Part shown: piece by piece, positions 15,663 through 24,752 of the stretch
Numbering within the stretch: position 1 is the stretch's first letter
Layout: each line of letters opens with the position of its first letter
Origin: an uncultured Prevotella sp.
GTDB taxonomy: Bacteria > Bacteroidota > Bacteroidia > Bacteroidales > Bacteroidaceae
Assembly (NCBI GenBank): GCA_938028745.1
Contig: CALIZL010000036.1
Coordinates: forward strand, 1-64,000
DNA length: 64,000 nt
Reading direction: 5' to 3'
Made by a program: the position numbers and the translations under genes
Notes under the pieces: model-generated
What the model was told of the DNA's origin: nothing
Databases searched by the model: none
Seen by the model: the letters and a program-made list of their open reading frames with translations, nothing else

Positions 15663-17417
15663 TTAGTTAGACCTTGGGTTTTGTTCCAATACGCCGTTAT
15701 AAGCGTTGATGGCCGACTGTGGAATGAAGTAAATTACTCGGTAGTCGGTGGCAGCAACATCTTGCATAGGTTGGTGAGGCCCAGGGAAACGGCGTGTAAG
15801 GGCATCGCCATTGCGGAACACATCATAGCTGCGTTCGGCTTGGAAAGCCAGTTCCAGCTGGCGTTCCTTATCTACTAAGGCTTTTGCCGTGGTGGCGTTA
15901 AATTGGGCGGCTGTGTAGCTTCCGCCAACGATGGAACGTTCGCGAATGATGTTAACATCGCCCATTGCCTCGGCAATCTTGCCCAACTTCACGTTCGCTT
16001 CTGCACGATTGAGATACATTTCGTCGAGACGCGACACGATGGGCGAGTACAATTGGTTTTCTTTACCACCCTGCCGAGAGCACTTAACCACATAGAACAT
16101 GGGGTAAACACGATTGAGTGCCATTTCGTAGTCGAGCACGCCGCGATAGGTCTTCCCGTCGTAATTGATGGAGTAGAGGCGTTGCGTGGCATCGATGGGT
16201 GTCAAGGGGATGAGGTTTTTCTTCTTCATTCCAGACGAGTCGCATGCCAAGTTGCCGTCTTTTAGGCGCACATAGGGCAGCTGCACATAATTGAAGTTTA
16301 CCTGAGTGCCACTAGCATCGTACACGTTTTTGATGAAACGGAACATCGGTGTGAACTTAGTGGTATCGTTCTTAACATATTGCGGCTCGATAAACTGGGC
16401 GCGGATGTCGGTGTATTTCTTGTTGAACCAATCGTTCTGTCCTGTTTCGTTGAGCAAATCGAGATATTTGGCAGAGGCATACATCTCGCCCCAACCCATG
16501 CCGCCGATGTTGGAGTACATGCCGCCGATGGTGTAATAATAGTCCCAACCAGGGAACTCGGCCTCCACTCGTTTCACCACGAAGATGTTTTCGGTGTTGT
16601 TTTCTGGTTCTAGCGTGTTGCTCTTTCCATAGTCGTCGCGACTTAGGAGCTTAAATTTGCCAGAGTCGATAACCTTTGTTGCATATTCAACACTCTTCTG
16701 CGCGTAAGTGGTGTTCGGGGTTTCGTAAGTGCCGCTCATATAAAGGTAAATTCTGCTAAGCATGGCCCAAGCAGCTTCTTTCGAGGCGAAGATGCACTTT
16801 TCGCCTTCGTGTAGCTCTTGCGTCATCAGCGTTGCAGCCTTCTCTAAGTCGTTGATGGCCTGCTCGTAGGTTTCTTTTACGGTAGAGCGTTTGGGCAGAA
16901 CCGTGTTGGCTGGGTCGGCAGGTGTACCGTTTACGATGGGCAGTCCCAAGTTGGTTTCGGGGCTTTGCGCGTATGGCCTGCCATAGGCACGACAGAGATA
17001 GAAGTAAATCATGCCGCGCAGATAATAGCATTCGCCCAACTGCGTGTCGGTAATGGCATTCTTTCCCTCGGGTATTGCCTTGATGATGTTCGACGCTTGG
17101 GCAATCACCTTATAGCTATAATCCCAGAAGTTTTGCAGGCGGTAGTTGTTGGGTGTGCGCGAATACGATATAAACTCGTAGAAAGCATCGGTAGAGGTAC
17201 CGCGAATCATCATGTTGTCGCCAGCATACTCGCCGCAACGGTACATGGGGTCTGACCATGTTTTGAGGTATCCGTAGCAGCCATTGAGCAGAGCGGGGAA
17301 ACTCTCTTCAATGTTCTTGTTCATCGTTTCTTCTTCCATCATGTATTCGGGACGGCGCTCTACGCTGCACGAAACCAATGCGATAGCTGCCAATAGCAGC
17401 AAATATATCTTTTTCAT
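15663..17417 (-). CDS. SusD/RagB-family outer-membrane lipoprotein
   Basis: 584 residues. Lipoprotein signal MKKIYLLLLAAIALVSCS with the lipidated Cys at about 17. The helical TPR-rich SusD fold follows: YLRGMIYFYLCRAYG near 128, EAAWAMLSRIYLYMSG near 215 and SRLDEMYLNRAEANVKLG near 460. The C-terminal ERQLELAFQAERSYDVFRNG is the RagB/SusD end. SusD proteins cap a SusC transporter and capture glycans or peptides. The gene follows susC by 15 bp. No glycosidase, sensor or sulfatase is adjacent, so the ligand cannot be guessed. Confidence 0.95.
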   Translation of the reverse strand: MKKIYLLLLAAIALVSCSVERRPEYMMEEETMNKNIEESFPALLNGCYGYLKTWSDPMYRCGEYAGDNMMIRGTSTDAFYEFISYSRTPNNYRLQNFWDYSYKVIAQASNIIKAIPEGKNAITDTQLGECYYLRGMIYFYLCRAYGRPYAQSPETNLGLPIVNGTPADPANTVLPKRSTVKETYEQAINDLEKAATLMTQELHEGEKCIFASKEAAWAMLSRIYLYMSGTYETPNTTYAQKSVEYATKVIDSGKFKLLSRDDYGKSNTLEPENNTENIFVVKRVEAEFPGWDYYYTIGGMYSNIGGMGWGEMYASAKYLDLLNETGQNDWFNKKYTDIRAQFIEPQYVKNDTTKFTPMFRFIKNVYDASGTQVNFNYVQLPYVRLKDGNLACDSSGMKKKNLIPLTPIDATQRLYSINYDGKTYRGVLDYEMALNRVYPMFYVVKCSRQGGKENQLYSPIVSRLDEMYLNRAEANVKLGKIAEAMGDVNIIRERSIVGGSYTAAQFNATTAKALVDKERQLELAFQAERSYDVFRNGDALTRRFPGPHQPMQDVAATDYRVIYFIPQSAINAYNGVLEQNPRSN

Positions 17418-17432
17418 AGGGCTGAATCTTTT

Positions 17433-20400
17433 TTAGAATGTTACGTTAACGCCGAGCATAAACTTGCGTACAGAAGGATAAACACCTGCGCCCGTGGATA
17501 TGGAAAGGGCGGTGGAGCGTTCGCCAGAGGCGTCTCTGCCATTGTCGGCAGCAGGCAATTCGGGGTCGACGCCCGAGTAGTCTGTGATGCAGAACAGGTT
17601 TTCGCCGCTGACGTAAACGCGCAAAGCCTTTACGATTTGGCTTTTAAGGTCGAAGTTGTAGCCCAAGGTTACGGAGCGTAACTTTAAGAAATCGGCACTT
17701 TCCAGATAGCGTGTTGAGGCTTTGTTGGAGTTGGTCGGGTTGTTATAGCTTGGGCGTGGGTGTGTGGCCTTGTCGCCTTTGTTTTGCCATCTGCTCCATC
17801 CCTTTTGCAAGCGGAATTGGTTTCGGTCGGTATAGGCACCGTCCGAGTCGTACTCTTGGCGCGAGTAGTTATAGATGTATGCGCCTAAGGAGTAGCCGAA
17901 CACGGCGTTGAGGTCGAAACCTTTGTAAGTAAGTGTTGTAGAGAAACTACCGAAGACGCTGGGCGTGGCGCGCTTGTCGAGTGCCACTTGGTCGGCCTCG
18001 GCATAGTTCTTTGTTACAACGCGGTTGCCGTTGGCGTCGGTGGTGAGCCATTGTGGCGCGCCTGTTTCGGGGTCTACGCCTGCCCATTCGCGTAGGTAAT
18101 AGGTGTCGGCGCTCAGTCCTGGGCGCAACAACGTGTTGGTAGAACCTGCAATGCCGTCGCCTTCTATTATCTGGTCTCTGCCGCTATACAATTTCTTTAT
18201 CTTGTTAGAATTGGTAGATAGGTTGGCATCGAAGGTCCATGTAAGGTCTTTGTTCTTGATGATGTCGGCCGAAAGCGTTGTTTCGAATCCCGTGTTGGTT
18301 AGTTCGCCAATGTTCTGCCAGATGCTAGTAACGCCCATAACGCCCGAAATGGGTACGGCGAAGAGCAGGTTGCTGGTGCGCTTGTGGTAGAAGTCGAAGG
18401 TCATGCGCAGGCGATGGAACATGTTCAGGTCTAGTCCTAAGCCTGTGGTGTAGCTTTTTTCCCAAGTTAGTTTCTTGTTTGCCAACTGTGAAATCACTGC
18501 TCCTGGCACTCCGTTGTAGCTTGCGCCCAGGCTATATAGTCCGTATTGGGGATAGAGACTGTTGGGACGGCTACCCACAGAACCGTACGATGCGCGTAGC
18601 TTTAAATAGTCTACGTATGGCACTTTGAACCATTCTTCGGCCGTGGCAACCCATCCGCCGCTCACAGAGAAGAACGTTCCGTAGGCTGCATCCGCGCCAA
18701 AGTTGCTTGCGCCATCGGTTCTGAGCGACAGTTGCAGAAGGTATTTGTCGGCATAATCGGTGTTGAGGTTGGCGAAGAACGACTGAACGGCCCACTCGTA
18801 CTTGTTTCCGTTAACCGATTCGGGGGTGGAGGTGACGTCTAATTGGGCGTAACCAGGCACCAATCCTTTGCCATCGCCGCTGTGGAAACGATATTCGCCA
18901 TCGTTAAATTCGTAGCCCAGCATTAAGAATCCGTGGTATTTGCCGAAGTTGCGAGTGGCTTTAAGCAGTTGACTGGTATAGCGTCGGGTGTTGGTGCTTG
19001 TGCTTTCGCTTACGCGTCCTTCATCCTGTGCGCCCGATGTGCGCGGGTCTACGTAGCTTTTGTCGAGATGCGAGGCCCAACGATAGCTGTTAACCGACGA
19101 AAAGGTGAGCCAGTCGGTGAGGTACAGGTCGAAGTCGAAGTTGCCGTTAAAGGAGTAAGAGTCGTATTTGCTCCAATTGTATTGCAGCTCGTAGAGGTAG
19201 TTTGTTGAGTTGCTGTTCACCCACGACGACGATTTGTTGCCTATGATTTTGCCGTTGGCATCGTAGGGGCTGTCCCAAGGCAACATGGAGTACATGGAGT
19301 AAGTGGAGCGTTGTCGGTCGTCGATAACTCCTTTGCTGCCATTTATTGCAGGGCGAATGGCAATCCAAGAATAAGGGCGGAAGTTTAGTTTCACCATCGT
19401 GTTGTAACGTGTGTAGTCGTATCCGCGTACGGCTCCGTTTTCCTTATACACGCCACCAGTGAACACGGCACTGAGCTTTTCGCCGCCGCTGTTGATGGTG
19501 AGGTCGTAGTTTTGTACGTTGCCAGTGTGTGTGGCTAGTTTCCACCAATCGAAGTTGCTTTCGCGAAGTTTCTCGTTCCAACGTGGGAAAGCTATCTCGG
19601 CTGCGTTGCTGAACGATTTGTAGTAGTCGTACAACTCGGCTCCGTTCATCATTTCTACGTTTCCGTTGTTTAGGCTAGAAATACCCGCCTTGGCCGAAAA
19701 GTTGATGCTTGTTTTGCCTGCTTGGGCTCCTTTTGTGGTAACAACGATAACGCCGTTGGCTCCTTGCGAGCCGTATATGGCCGTTGAGGCGGCATCTTTG
19801 AGTACGGTAAGCGTCTCGATGTCGTTGGGGTTGATGTCTCCTGGGTCTTTACCCACGATAACACCGTCGATAACCCATAGCGGAGCAGTGCTGCCGTTGA
19901 TGGTAGATTTACCGCGAACGATGATGGCACCGAACGAACCAGGCTTGCCCGAACCAGGCATAACGTTCAGTCCGGGTACTTTTCCTGTAAGCATGTTGGT
20001 TACGTTGGCCGTGGTTACGTTGGTTAGTTCCTTACTGCCGATGCTCTGCATAGAACCGGTAAGGCTGTTTCGCTTTTGGGTGTTGTAGCCCACCACCACC
20101 GTTTCGTTTAGCGTAGTGGCCGTAGAGGTCATGCTTACGGTAAGGTTGTTGGTGGCTCGCACTTGCATTTTCTCGTAGCCCAGCGACGTAACTACAAGCT
20201 GATCGCCAGGCTTGGCATCAATGGTAAACTCGCCATCGAGGTTTGTTACGGCCACTTTTTTCGTGCCGTTAACCGTGATGTAGGCTCCTGTTAGTGGTTC
20301 GCCCGTTTGCGAATCAATTACTTTTCCTTTGATTGTGGAGGTTTCTGTCTGCACAGTTGCTGTGTTGTTGGCGTATGCTCTGTGTGTGGCAAATGGGCAA

Positions 20401-20453
20401 CACAACAGAGGCAATGCTAGAAACAGCATCCTCCTAAGGTTCGTTTTTCTCAT
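17433..20453 (-). CDS. SusC/RagA-family TonB-dependent outer-membrane transporter
   Basis: 1006 residues from MRKTNLRRMLFLALPLLC at 20453; the frame extends upstream, but that part spans the promoter. After the signal peptide comes a carboxypeptidase-regulatory-like domain (TIKGKVIDSQTGEPLTGAYI), then the TonB box region ETVVVGYNTQKR, the plug (LTGKVPGLNVMPGSGKPGS, IETLTVLKDAASTAIYG, ANGVIVVTTKGA) and a 22-stranded barrel with SusC signature repeats, ending VYPSVRKFMLGVNVTF. Imports large ligands with its SusD partner, powered by TonB-ExbBD encoded elsewhere. Confidence 0.96.
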   Translation of the reverse strand: MRKTNLRRMLFLALPLLCCPFATHRAYANNTATVQTETSTIKGKVIDSQTGEPLTGAYITVNGTKKVAVTNLDGEFTIDAKPGDQLVVTSLGYEKMQVRATNNLTVSMTSTATTLNETVVVGYNTQKRNSLTGSMQSIGSKELTNVTTANVTNMLTGKVPGLNVMPGSGKPGSFGAIIVRGKSTINGSTAPLWVIDGVIVGKDPGDINPNDIETLTVLKDAASTAIYGSQGANGVIVVTTKGAQAGKTSINFSAKAGISSLNNGNVEMMNGAELYDYYKSFSNAAEIAFPRWNEKLRESNFDWWKLATHTGNVQNYDLTINSGGEKLSAVFTGGVYKENGAVRGYDYTRYNTMVKLNFRPYSWIAIRPAINGSKGVIDDRQRSTYSMYSMLPWDSPYDANGKIIGNKSSSWVNSNSTNYLYELQYNWSKYDSYSFNGNFDFDLYLTDWLTFSSVNSYRWASHLDKSYVDPRTSGAQDEGRVSESTSTNTRRYTSQLLKATRNFGKYHGFLMLGYEFNDGEYRFHSGDGKGLVPGYAQLDVTSTPESVNGNKYEWAVQSFFANLNTDYADKYLLQLSLRTDGASNFGADAAYGTFFSVSGGWVATAEEWFKVPYVDYLKLRASYGSVGSRPNSLYPQYGLYSLGASYNGVPGAVISQLANKKLTWEKSYTTGLGLDLNMFHRLRMTFDFYHKRTSNLLFAVPISGVMGVTSIWQNIGELTNTGFETTLSADIIKNKDLTWTFDANLSTNSNKIKKLYSGRDQIIEGDGIAGSTNTLLRPGLSADTYYLREWAGVDPETGAPQWLTTDANGNRVVTKNYAEADQVALDKRATPSVFGSFSTTLTYKGFDLNAVFGYSLGAYIYNYSRQEYDSDGAYTDRNQFRLQKGWSRWQNKGDKATHPRPSYNNPTNSNKASTRYLESADFLKLRSVTLGYNFDLKSQIVKALRVYVSGENLFCITDYSGVDPELPAADNGRDASGERSTALSISTGAGVYPSVRKFMLGVNVTF

Positions 20454-20546
20454 TGTCTTCACGCTTTTAAAGGTTTTGTTATTGTTAAGAGTATTTTGTA
20501 GTAGTGTTAAGTATGGCTTTGTGTGCCGTAGAATGTTAGATGGGTG

Positions 20547-20554
20547 CAAATTTA
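20547..20554 (-). promoter_or_regulatory. -7 box of the susCD operon
   Basis: Minus-strand TAAATTTG matches the consensus and lies about 94 bp before the chosen susC ATG. This supports rejecting the upstream start at 20549, which would overlap the box. Confidence 0.5.
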
Positions 20555-20853
20555 TAGCATTTTTTTTAATCTACGCTAGTTTTGTTCTATTTAACATAAG
20601 GCGGCGTTCGATTTTTCGTTTCAGTGAGAATAGGGCGACTTAAAAGCAGAATAGTTTAGACAGCAGAATAAATGTGGGAAGAGATTGGGTGGTGATGAAT
20701 GTGTAGTGGGCTATTTACGACTAGCTAAATGAGGTTTACTCGGCGACTGAAAAACCGCGTTGTACCCCTTTGTTAATCGCGGTTTGCGTAATATTGCAAT
20801 GGCCTTAGCTTAGTTTTTTCCTAATGTTATTTATTTGATTGGTGATGAAAACA

Positions 20854-20885
20854 TTGGTAAGATTACTTCTTTCTGCGTATATTTG
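20854..20885 (+). promoter_or_regulatory. Promoter for the small beta-barrel gene
   Basis: TTG at 20854-20856 and TATATTTG at 20878-20885 are 21 bp apart. The first in-frame ATG (20891) lies 5 bp after the -7 box, so transcription probably starts at or beyond it, favouring the ATG at 20909. Upstream, 20742-20790 holds a hairpin with AACCGCG/CGCGGTT arms; the rest of 20550-20850 shows nothing. Confidence 0.55.
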
Positions 20886-20908
20886 CATTAATGTATTACT
20901 TAAAGTTT

Positions 20909-21460
20909 ATGAAATGGAATAAGTTTTTAGCTACACTGGCAATGTTAATTGTAAGTGCTACTGCATTTGCAGAGCGCGAACAAAGCTTTTTTATGGAATT
21001 ATTCGGAGCCTCTACCTCGTTAGGGATTCATTATGATTCGCGTTTTAGTGATAACACTCGGTGGGGAGGAAGAATAGGAATTGCATACACCTATTCTCGT
21101 TCACAGGATTTCTTTGAATCGGCTCCAGAGAGAACTCGCGGGTGGAGTTTCCCCATAGCTGTAAATTATCTGATAGGCAATGGTAGGCATCATGGAGAAA
21201 TTGGCATTGGGATAAGCTATGGACTTTACAGCTGTATGTATCACGACAAAGCGGGAAGAGAAGTTGAATATGATACGTCTGGTTCTTTTGGTTTTATAGA
21301 TTTGGGCTATCGCTATCAATCGGAGAGGGGAATTATGGTGCGAGTAGGGCTTTGTCCTGGCGTAGCTTTGAAATCGTATGACGAATCAGGGCTAAGAAAT
21401 AAAGGTGTTAATCGTGCGGCTGTATTCTATCCGTATGTAGGTGTTGGATATAATTTTTAA
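20909..21460 (+). CDS. Small secreted outer-membrane beta-barrel protein
   Basis: 183 residues from MKWNKFLATLAMLIVSATAFA, a clear signal peptide. The mature part is a series of amphipathic beta strands (GWSFPIAVNYLIGNGRHHGEIGIGISYGL, SFGFIDLGYRYQSERGIMVRVGLCPG) and ends YPYVGVGYNF, with the terminal aromatic typical of BAM-assembled barrels. It looks like an 8-stranded OmpX/OmpW-size barrel or a DUF3575-type protein. No specific family recognised. Base composition is lower in GC than neighbouring genes. Confidence 0.65.
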   Translation: MKWNKFLATLAMLIVSATAFAEREQSFFMELFGASTSLGIHYDSRFSDNTRWGGRIGIAYTYSRSQDFFESAPERTRGWSFPIAVNYLIGNGRHHGEIGIGISYGLYSCMYHDKAGREVEYDTSGSFGFIDLGYRYQSERGIMVRVGLCPGVALKSYDESGLRNKGVNRAAVFYPYVGVGYNF

Positions 21461-21587
21461 TGAAATAAAAAACGTACGAGAGCGAAAGAGATACTTATTG
21501 GCAGCTCTTCTAGGATTATCTGTATGTGCTTGTAGTGCTGAGGATATTGCTGTATGGGTGGAAAAACATCATAAAGGCGTAGCCTAA
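21444..21587 (+). other. Possible tiny lipoprotein frame (47 codons)
   Basis: Overlapping the end of the barrel gene, a frame reads ERKRYLLAALLGLSVCAC then SAEDIAVWVEKHHKGVA and stops at 21585-21587. It has a charged start, a hydrophobic core and a lipobox-like Cys, as in a lipoprotein signal. There is no ATG; the only starts are TTG at 21444 or TTG at 21495. It may be a translationally coupled peptide, a remnant, or chance. Confidence 0.25.
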
Positions 21588-21639
21588 GATTGCCTTCTCT
21601 TGGTTTCTAGAAGGCGCACCTCTTTATTTTAAGCAATTG

Positions 21640-21673
21640 AAAATGCCACATGTCCTAAAACATGTGGCATTTT
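21640..21673. terminator. Bidirectional terminator between convergent genes
   Basis: AAAATGCCACATGT and ACATGTGGCATTTT form a perfect 14-bp stem with flanking A and T on both sides. Confidence 0.85.
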
Positions 21674-21751
21674 ATTTATTCTCTTTTAGCCTTGTTGTTA
21701 AGCCTTGGTTTGCTATTTGTGTGTTTGCAAGCCAACTAACTAGCCAATGGC

Positions 21752-23389
21752 TTAGAATCTATATCCTACGGTGAACAGCATCTGGTGGCGTTTGTTGCTG
21801 ACAGATACGGCAGAGGCTTCGTTTGTTAGGGGCTTTTTGGTAGTTGGGTCTACTGTTGTCAGTCCGTTGGTGAAGGGATAGAACTCTCCATCGGTTGTGC
21901 TGTATTGATAAGCTAGGTCGGCCGTCCATTGTTTGCCGATGAAACCCACGCCGAGTGTCATGCGGTTGGTGCTCTTCCAGTTGGTATAGTCGGCAGCCGA
22001 GCTGTAATACGAACCTTCCGAGTTGAGTGTGCCATCTTTAAAGGCATCTTTTTTGTAGGCGGGCGATACGTAGTTGTAGCCAGCACGCACAGCAACCTGT
22101 GGCAGCACCTTATATTCCATACCCAACTTCAACGTAGCAACGCCGTTAAGCGTGCGCTTGGCATGGTTGTTCATCACCTTATCGCTGGCCGATGTCTCGT
22201 GCGTATAGCCATAATAGTCTTGGTATTCGCCATCAATATAGCGGTTGTCCATCGTTGCATAGTCGGCATAGCTAACCGATGCGCCCAATGCCAAGAAGTT
22301 GCCAACGGTGTGGCCTAAGCTAGCACCGAAGGTCCAAGGAGTGAAAAGCTTAAAGTTGTAGCTCTCGGTGGAGCGTCCATTGCTGTATCTGCCTTGGTTT
22401 TCGCCTTCGTTTAGTATGGTGGTGTAGTTCTCTGTCTTCAAGTCGTACCATGTAGGCGAGTTGATGGAGAAACCAATACGGAAGGGCGACTCTTCTATGG
22501 GGCGGAAGATTACGCCTGCACTAAGGTCGAACCCCGTTCCAGTAACCTTGCGTTCGTCGGCTATGGTCGCTGTTCCAATATATTTATCAGATTTGTTTAC
22601 GAGGCTTTCCACATATTCGGAGTAGCCCTTGTAGCTAACGGTGCGCAAGCCAAGTGTAAGTCCTAGGTACACGCGTTCGTTGAGGTTTCCGCTGATGTTG
22701 AAGTCGTAGTTGCCGATATAACCATGTTGCGAGCGATTAAAGTCGTAGCCGTTGGCCGCATCGTACATAGCGTCCCCTGGTTTAGCGGGTATTAAACGTG
22801 AGTTCCAATACAGATAGTCTAGCTGGCCATAGTTTCGAGATACGTCGAAGTTTTTGGGATTACTTTCTGCATAGCCGATATACACATCATTATGCTTTGG
22901 ATCTTGCCTTATGTTGTAGCCTCCATTGTACAACGAACCGCGCAAGCCTTTAAGGTAAGCTTGTTTGCCCAACGAAGCATCGCTTAGCTTGCCGGCCGCG
23001 CTAAGGAAGTAATTGAAGTTGGTTCCCTTGCTGAAATTGAAGGCGAAGTTAACGAACGAACGTTCGCCCATGCGCATTGAACGGTAGAAACCTACCTGGT
23101 CAAAACTCATTTTTGTGGCGGAATGCCCTAGGCGAGCGTTGGCATCGCCTTGGGATATGAATCCGAACGAGAGGTTTACGCCCGATTTACGGTACAAACC
23201 GATGCCCGCGGGGTTGGTTCGGATGGTAGAGAGGTCGGCACCTAATGCCTCCATTGCGCCACCCATGCCCACATATCTAGCAGTTCCGTTGAGGTCGTTG
23301 CCTAGTAAGCGGCTGTTCTCGTAGGTTTCTTGGGCCATTGCTGGCAGGGCAAGCAAGGCCGAGCATATCATTAAATATCTTGTGTTCAT
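21752..23389 (-). CDS. FadL/OmpP1/TodX-type outer-membrane transport protein
   Basis: 545 residues from MNTRYLMICSALLALPAMA at 23389. The frame continues upstream to 23500, but that part is a dispersed repeat rather than a protein N-terminus. The mature protein starts QETYENSRLLGNDLNGTARYVGMGGAMEALGADLSTIRTNPAGIGLYR, the conserved OmpP1 N-terminus whose Asn-Pro-Ala plug segment is diagnostic. A 14-stranded barrel follows and ends KRHQMLFTVGYRF. Family members move hydrophobic compounds across the outer membrane; in Bacteroidota they are often labelled hemin receptor without proof. It lies downstream of the Tyr/Gly-rich gene, a pairing I recall from Bacteroides. Confidence 0.88.
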   Translation of the reverse strand: MNTRYLMICSALLALPAMAQETYENSRLLGNDLNGTARYVGMGGAMEALGADLSTIRTNPAGIGLYRKSGVNLSFGFISQGDANARLGHSATKMSFDQVGFYRSMRMGERSFVNFAFNFSKGTNFNYFLSAAGKLSDASLGKQAYLKGLRGSLYNGGYNIRQDPKHNDVYIGYAESNPKNFDVSRNYGQLDYLYWNSRLIPAKPGDAMYDAANGYDFNRSQHGYIGNYDFNISGNLNERVYLGLTLGLRTVSYKGYSEYVESLVNKSDKYIGTATIADERKVTGTGFDLSAGVIFRPIEESPFRIGFSINSPTWYDLKTENYTTILNEGENQGRYSNGRSTESYNFKLFTPWTFGASLGHTVGNFLALGASVSYADYATMDNRYIDGEYQDYYGYTHETSASDKVMNNHAKRTLNGVATLKLGMEYKVLPQVAVRAGYNYVSPAYKKDAFKDGTLNSEGSYYSSAADYTNWKSTNRMTLGVGFIGKQWTADLAYQYSTTDGEFYPFTNGLTTVDPTTKKPLTNEASAVSVSNKRHQMLFTVGYRF

Positions 23390-23424
23390 AAATACTTCTT
23401 TTATCGTTTCTCTAAAAGCACGTT

Positions 23425-23475
23425 TTCTCGCCATGACGATGTTCGAACAAGTTCGACATTGTTCATTTGGCTTAA
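23425..23475 (-). repeat. Dispersed leader-like repeat, copy 2
   Basis: In the minus-strand direction this lies 36-86 bp upstream of the FadL-type start and matches 11559-11610 closely. It contains GTTCGAACAAGTTCGAC, a near palindrome. Both copies sit in the leader region of a gene, in the sense orientation to it. Confidence 0.65.
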
Positions 23476-23522
23476 CGAAAAACGTTCTGTTCTCTTTCAC
23501 TGCATGTTATCTGCAAACGGGC

Positions 23523-24497
23523 TTATCGTCTGCCGCCAAAGGTTACGCCCCCTGAGGATGAACCGCCGCCAGAGCTGCCGCCACCAAACGAACCGCCGCC
23601 CCTCGACGAACCTCCACCGCCGAACGAACCACCACGCGAACCACTGTCGTAACTGCGAGTGGGCGGGTTGTAGTTGCGGTTGTTGTCGTACGAACGGTTG
23701 TTATAGAAATCGCCGTTACTGCTGCGTTCGTAGCTGTTGCCATAGCTGCGGCCCGACGAGCGAGTGTTGTCGTTGTATTGGTAACGATAGTCGGTGCGGT
23801 CTCTTGCTGCTTGCGAACTCATGCTGCCATGATTGCGCGTGCCAGTTACGCCGCGGTAAGAGTAGTAGCCCGGCGAATAATAGTAGCCGCCATAATTATA
23901 GTAGGGGCTGTAATAGCCATAGTATGGGCCGTAGTAGCCGCCATAATAGTAGGGCGAACGCCAACCATAGCCGTAATAGGGATAAGCCCAATCGTTATAC
24001 CAATAAGAATAATAACCGCGCCAACGGGGGCCATAGCCGTAGTAGAATGGGTCGTACCAATCCCAATCCCAACGTGAGTAGCCGTAGTAGGGCGAGTAGG
24101 CATAGTAGCCGAAGAACCACGGATCGTAGAAACGGCTAACGCGACGGCTATAATAATAGTCGTCGTCATCGTAATAGTCGCGCCTGTCGCGCCAGTCTCG
24201 TCGCGAGCGGTCGCGGTCCGAATACATGGTGCTAACGTCCTCTTCAACGATGACGTTGCCTAACGAGTCGCGCCTAATCTTTTGGTAACTGCTGCCGTTT
24301 CGGTTGCGGCGGTTGTACTCGTCTACATTCCTGTTCGACCCCGAATAATACACATCGGCATCGCGTTCCCCCTTGTCTTGATATTCTTTGTTAATCCTGT
24401 CTGATTTTTTAGGTACGAAATACACATCGTCTGTTTGGGCCATTGCCGTGAATGTCCCTAGTGTCAAGCCGATTGCCAATAATCCTAATCTTTTCAT
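23523..24497 (-). CDS. Secreted Tyr/Gly/Ser-rich low-complexity protein
   Basis: 324 residues from MKRLGLLAIGLTLGTFTAMA at 24497 (signal peptide); the ATG at 24539 would overlap the -7 box. Residues about 20-100 are charged (DRSRRDWRDRRDYYDDDDYY). Residues about 105-215 are dominated by YYGY, SPYYGY and WRGYYSYWY repeats, followed by a Ser/Asn/Arg section and a Gly/Ser tail ending GGVTFGGRR. Such proteins are annotated as vitellogenin-like in Bacteroides, a label without functional meaning. The Tyr and Gly content suggests a surface-exposed structural or adhesive protein, possibly phase-separating or cross-linked; this is inference only. Confidence 0.75.
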   Translation of the reverse strand: MKRLGLLAIGLTLGTFTAMAQTDDVYFVPKKSDRINKEYQDKGERDADVYYSGSNRNVDEYNRRNRNGSSYQKIRRDSLGNVIVEEDVSTMYSDRDRSRRDWRDRRDYYDDDDYYYSRRVSRFYDPWFFGYYAYSPYYGYSRWDWDWYDPFYYGYGPRWRGYYSYWYNDWAYPYYGYGWRSPYYYGGYYGPYYGYYSPYYNYGGYYYSPGYYSYRGVTGTRNHGSMSSQAARDRTDYRYQYNDNTRSSGRSYGNSYERSSNGDFYNNRSYDNNRNYNPPTRSYDSGSRGGSFGGGGSSRGGGSFGGGSSGGGSSSGGVTFGGRR

Positions 24498-24536
24498 GTC
24501 AATGTTCCTTTCTGCCAAAGGCAAGTTGTTACGTTG

Positions 24537-24567
24537 CAAATTTACTAACGATAGTTATGCAAATATA
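24537..24567 (-). promoter_or_regulatory. Two overlapping -7 box candidates for the Tyr/Gly-rich gene
   Basis: Minus-strand TAAATTTG (24537-24544) and TATATTTG (24560-24567) both fit TAnnTTTG. Confidence 0.45.
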
Positions 24568-24611
24568 AGGATTTTCCCTAACTAAAAGGGGGATTTTCCC
24601 TATTTTTTTAG

Positions 24612-24619
24612 TATTTTTG
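24612..24619 (+). promoter_or_regulatory. -7 box for prmA
   Basis: TATTTTTG fits the consensus and lies 133 bp before the ATG. Between them is a 10-bp repeat tract (24640-24690) of GGACAAGTCG-like units. Confidence 0.4.
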
Positions 24620-24639
24620 CGAGACTGGTTTGGCTGGTT

Positions 24640-24722
24640 GAATTAGTCGGACTGGTCGGACAAGTCGGACAAGGCGGACAGGTTCGACCGATCGAACAAG
24701 TCGGATTGGGAGGCTTGTTCGA
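24640..24722 (+). repeat. Tandem 10-bp repeats (GTCGGACAAG)
   Basis: About six degenerate units such as GTCGGACTGG and GTCGGACAAG, followed by GGTTCGACCGATCGAAC, a small palindrome. The same unit type occurs at 32535-32612. A 10-bp period keeps all units on one face of the helix. Confidence 0.6.
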
Positions 24723-24752
24723 CATTATTTAAGGATAAAAGCACATCTATAT

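Noticed and set aside
23846..24247. 133-codon Thr/Ile/Met-rich frame inside the Tyr/Gly-rich gene
   Set aside because: It is the alternate-frame reading of the repetitive TAC/GGC codons; no signal or family.
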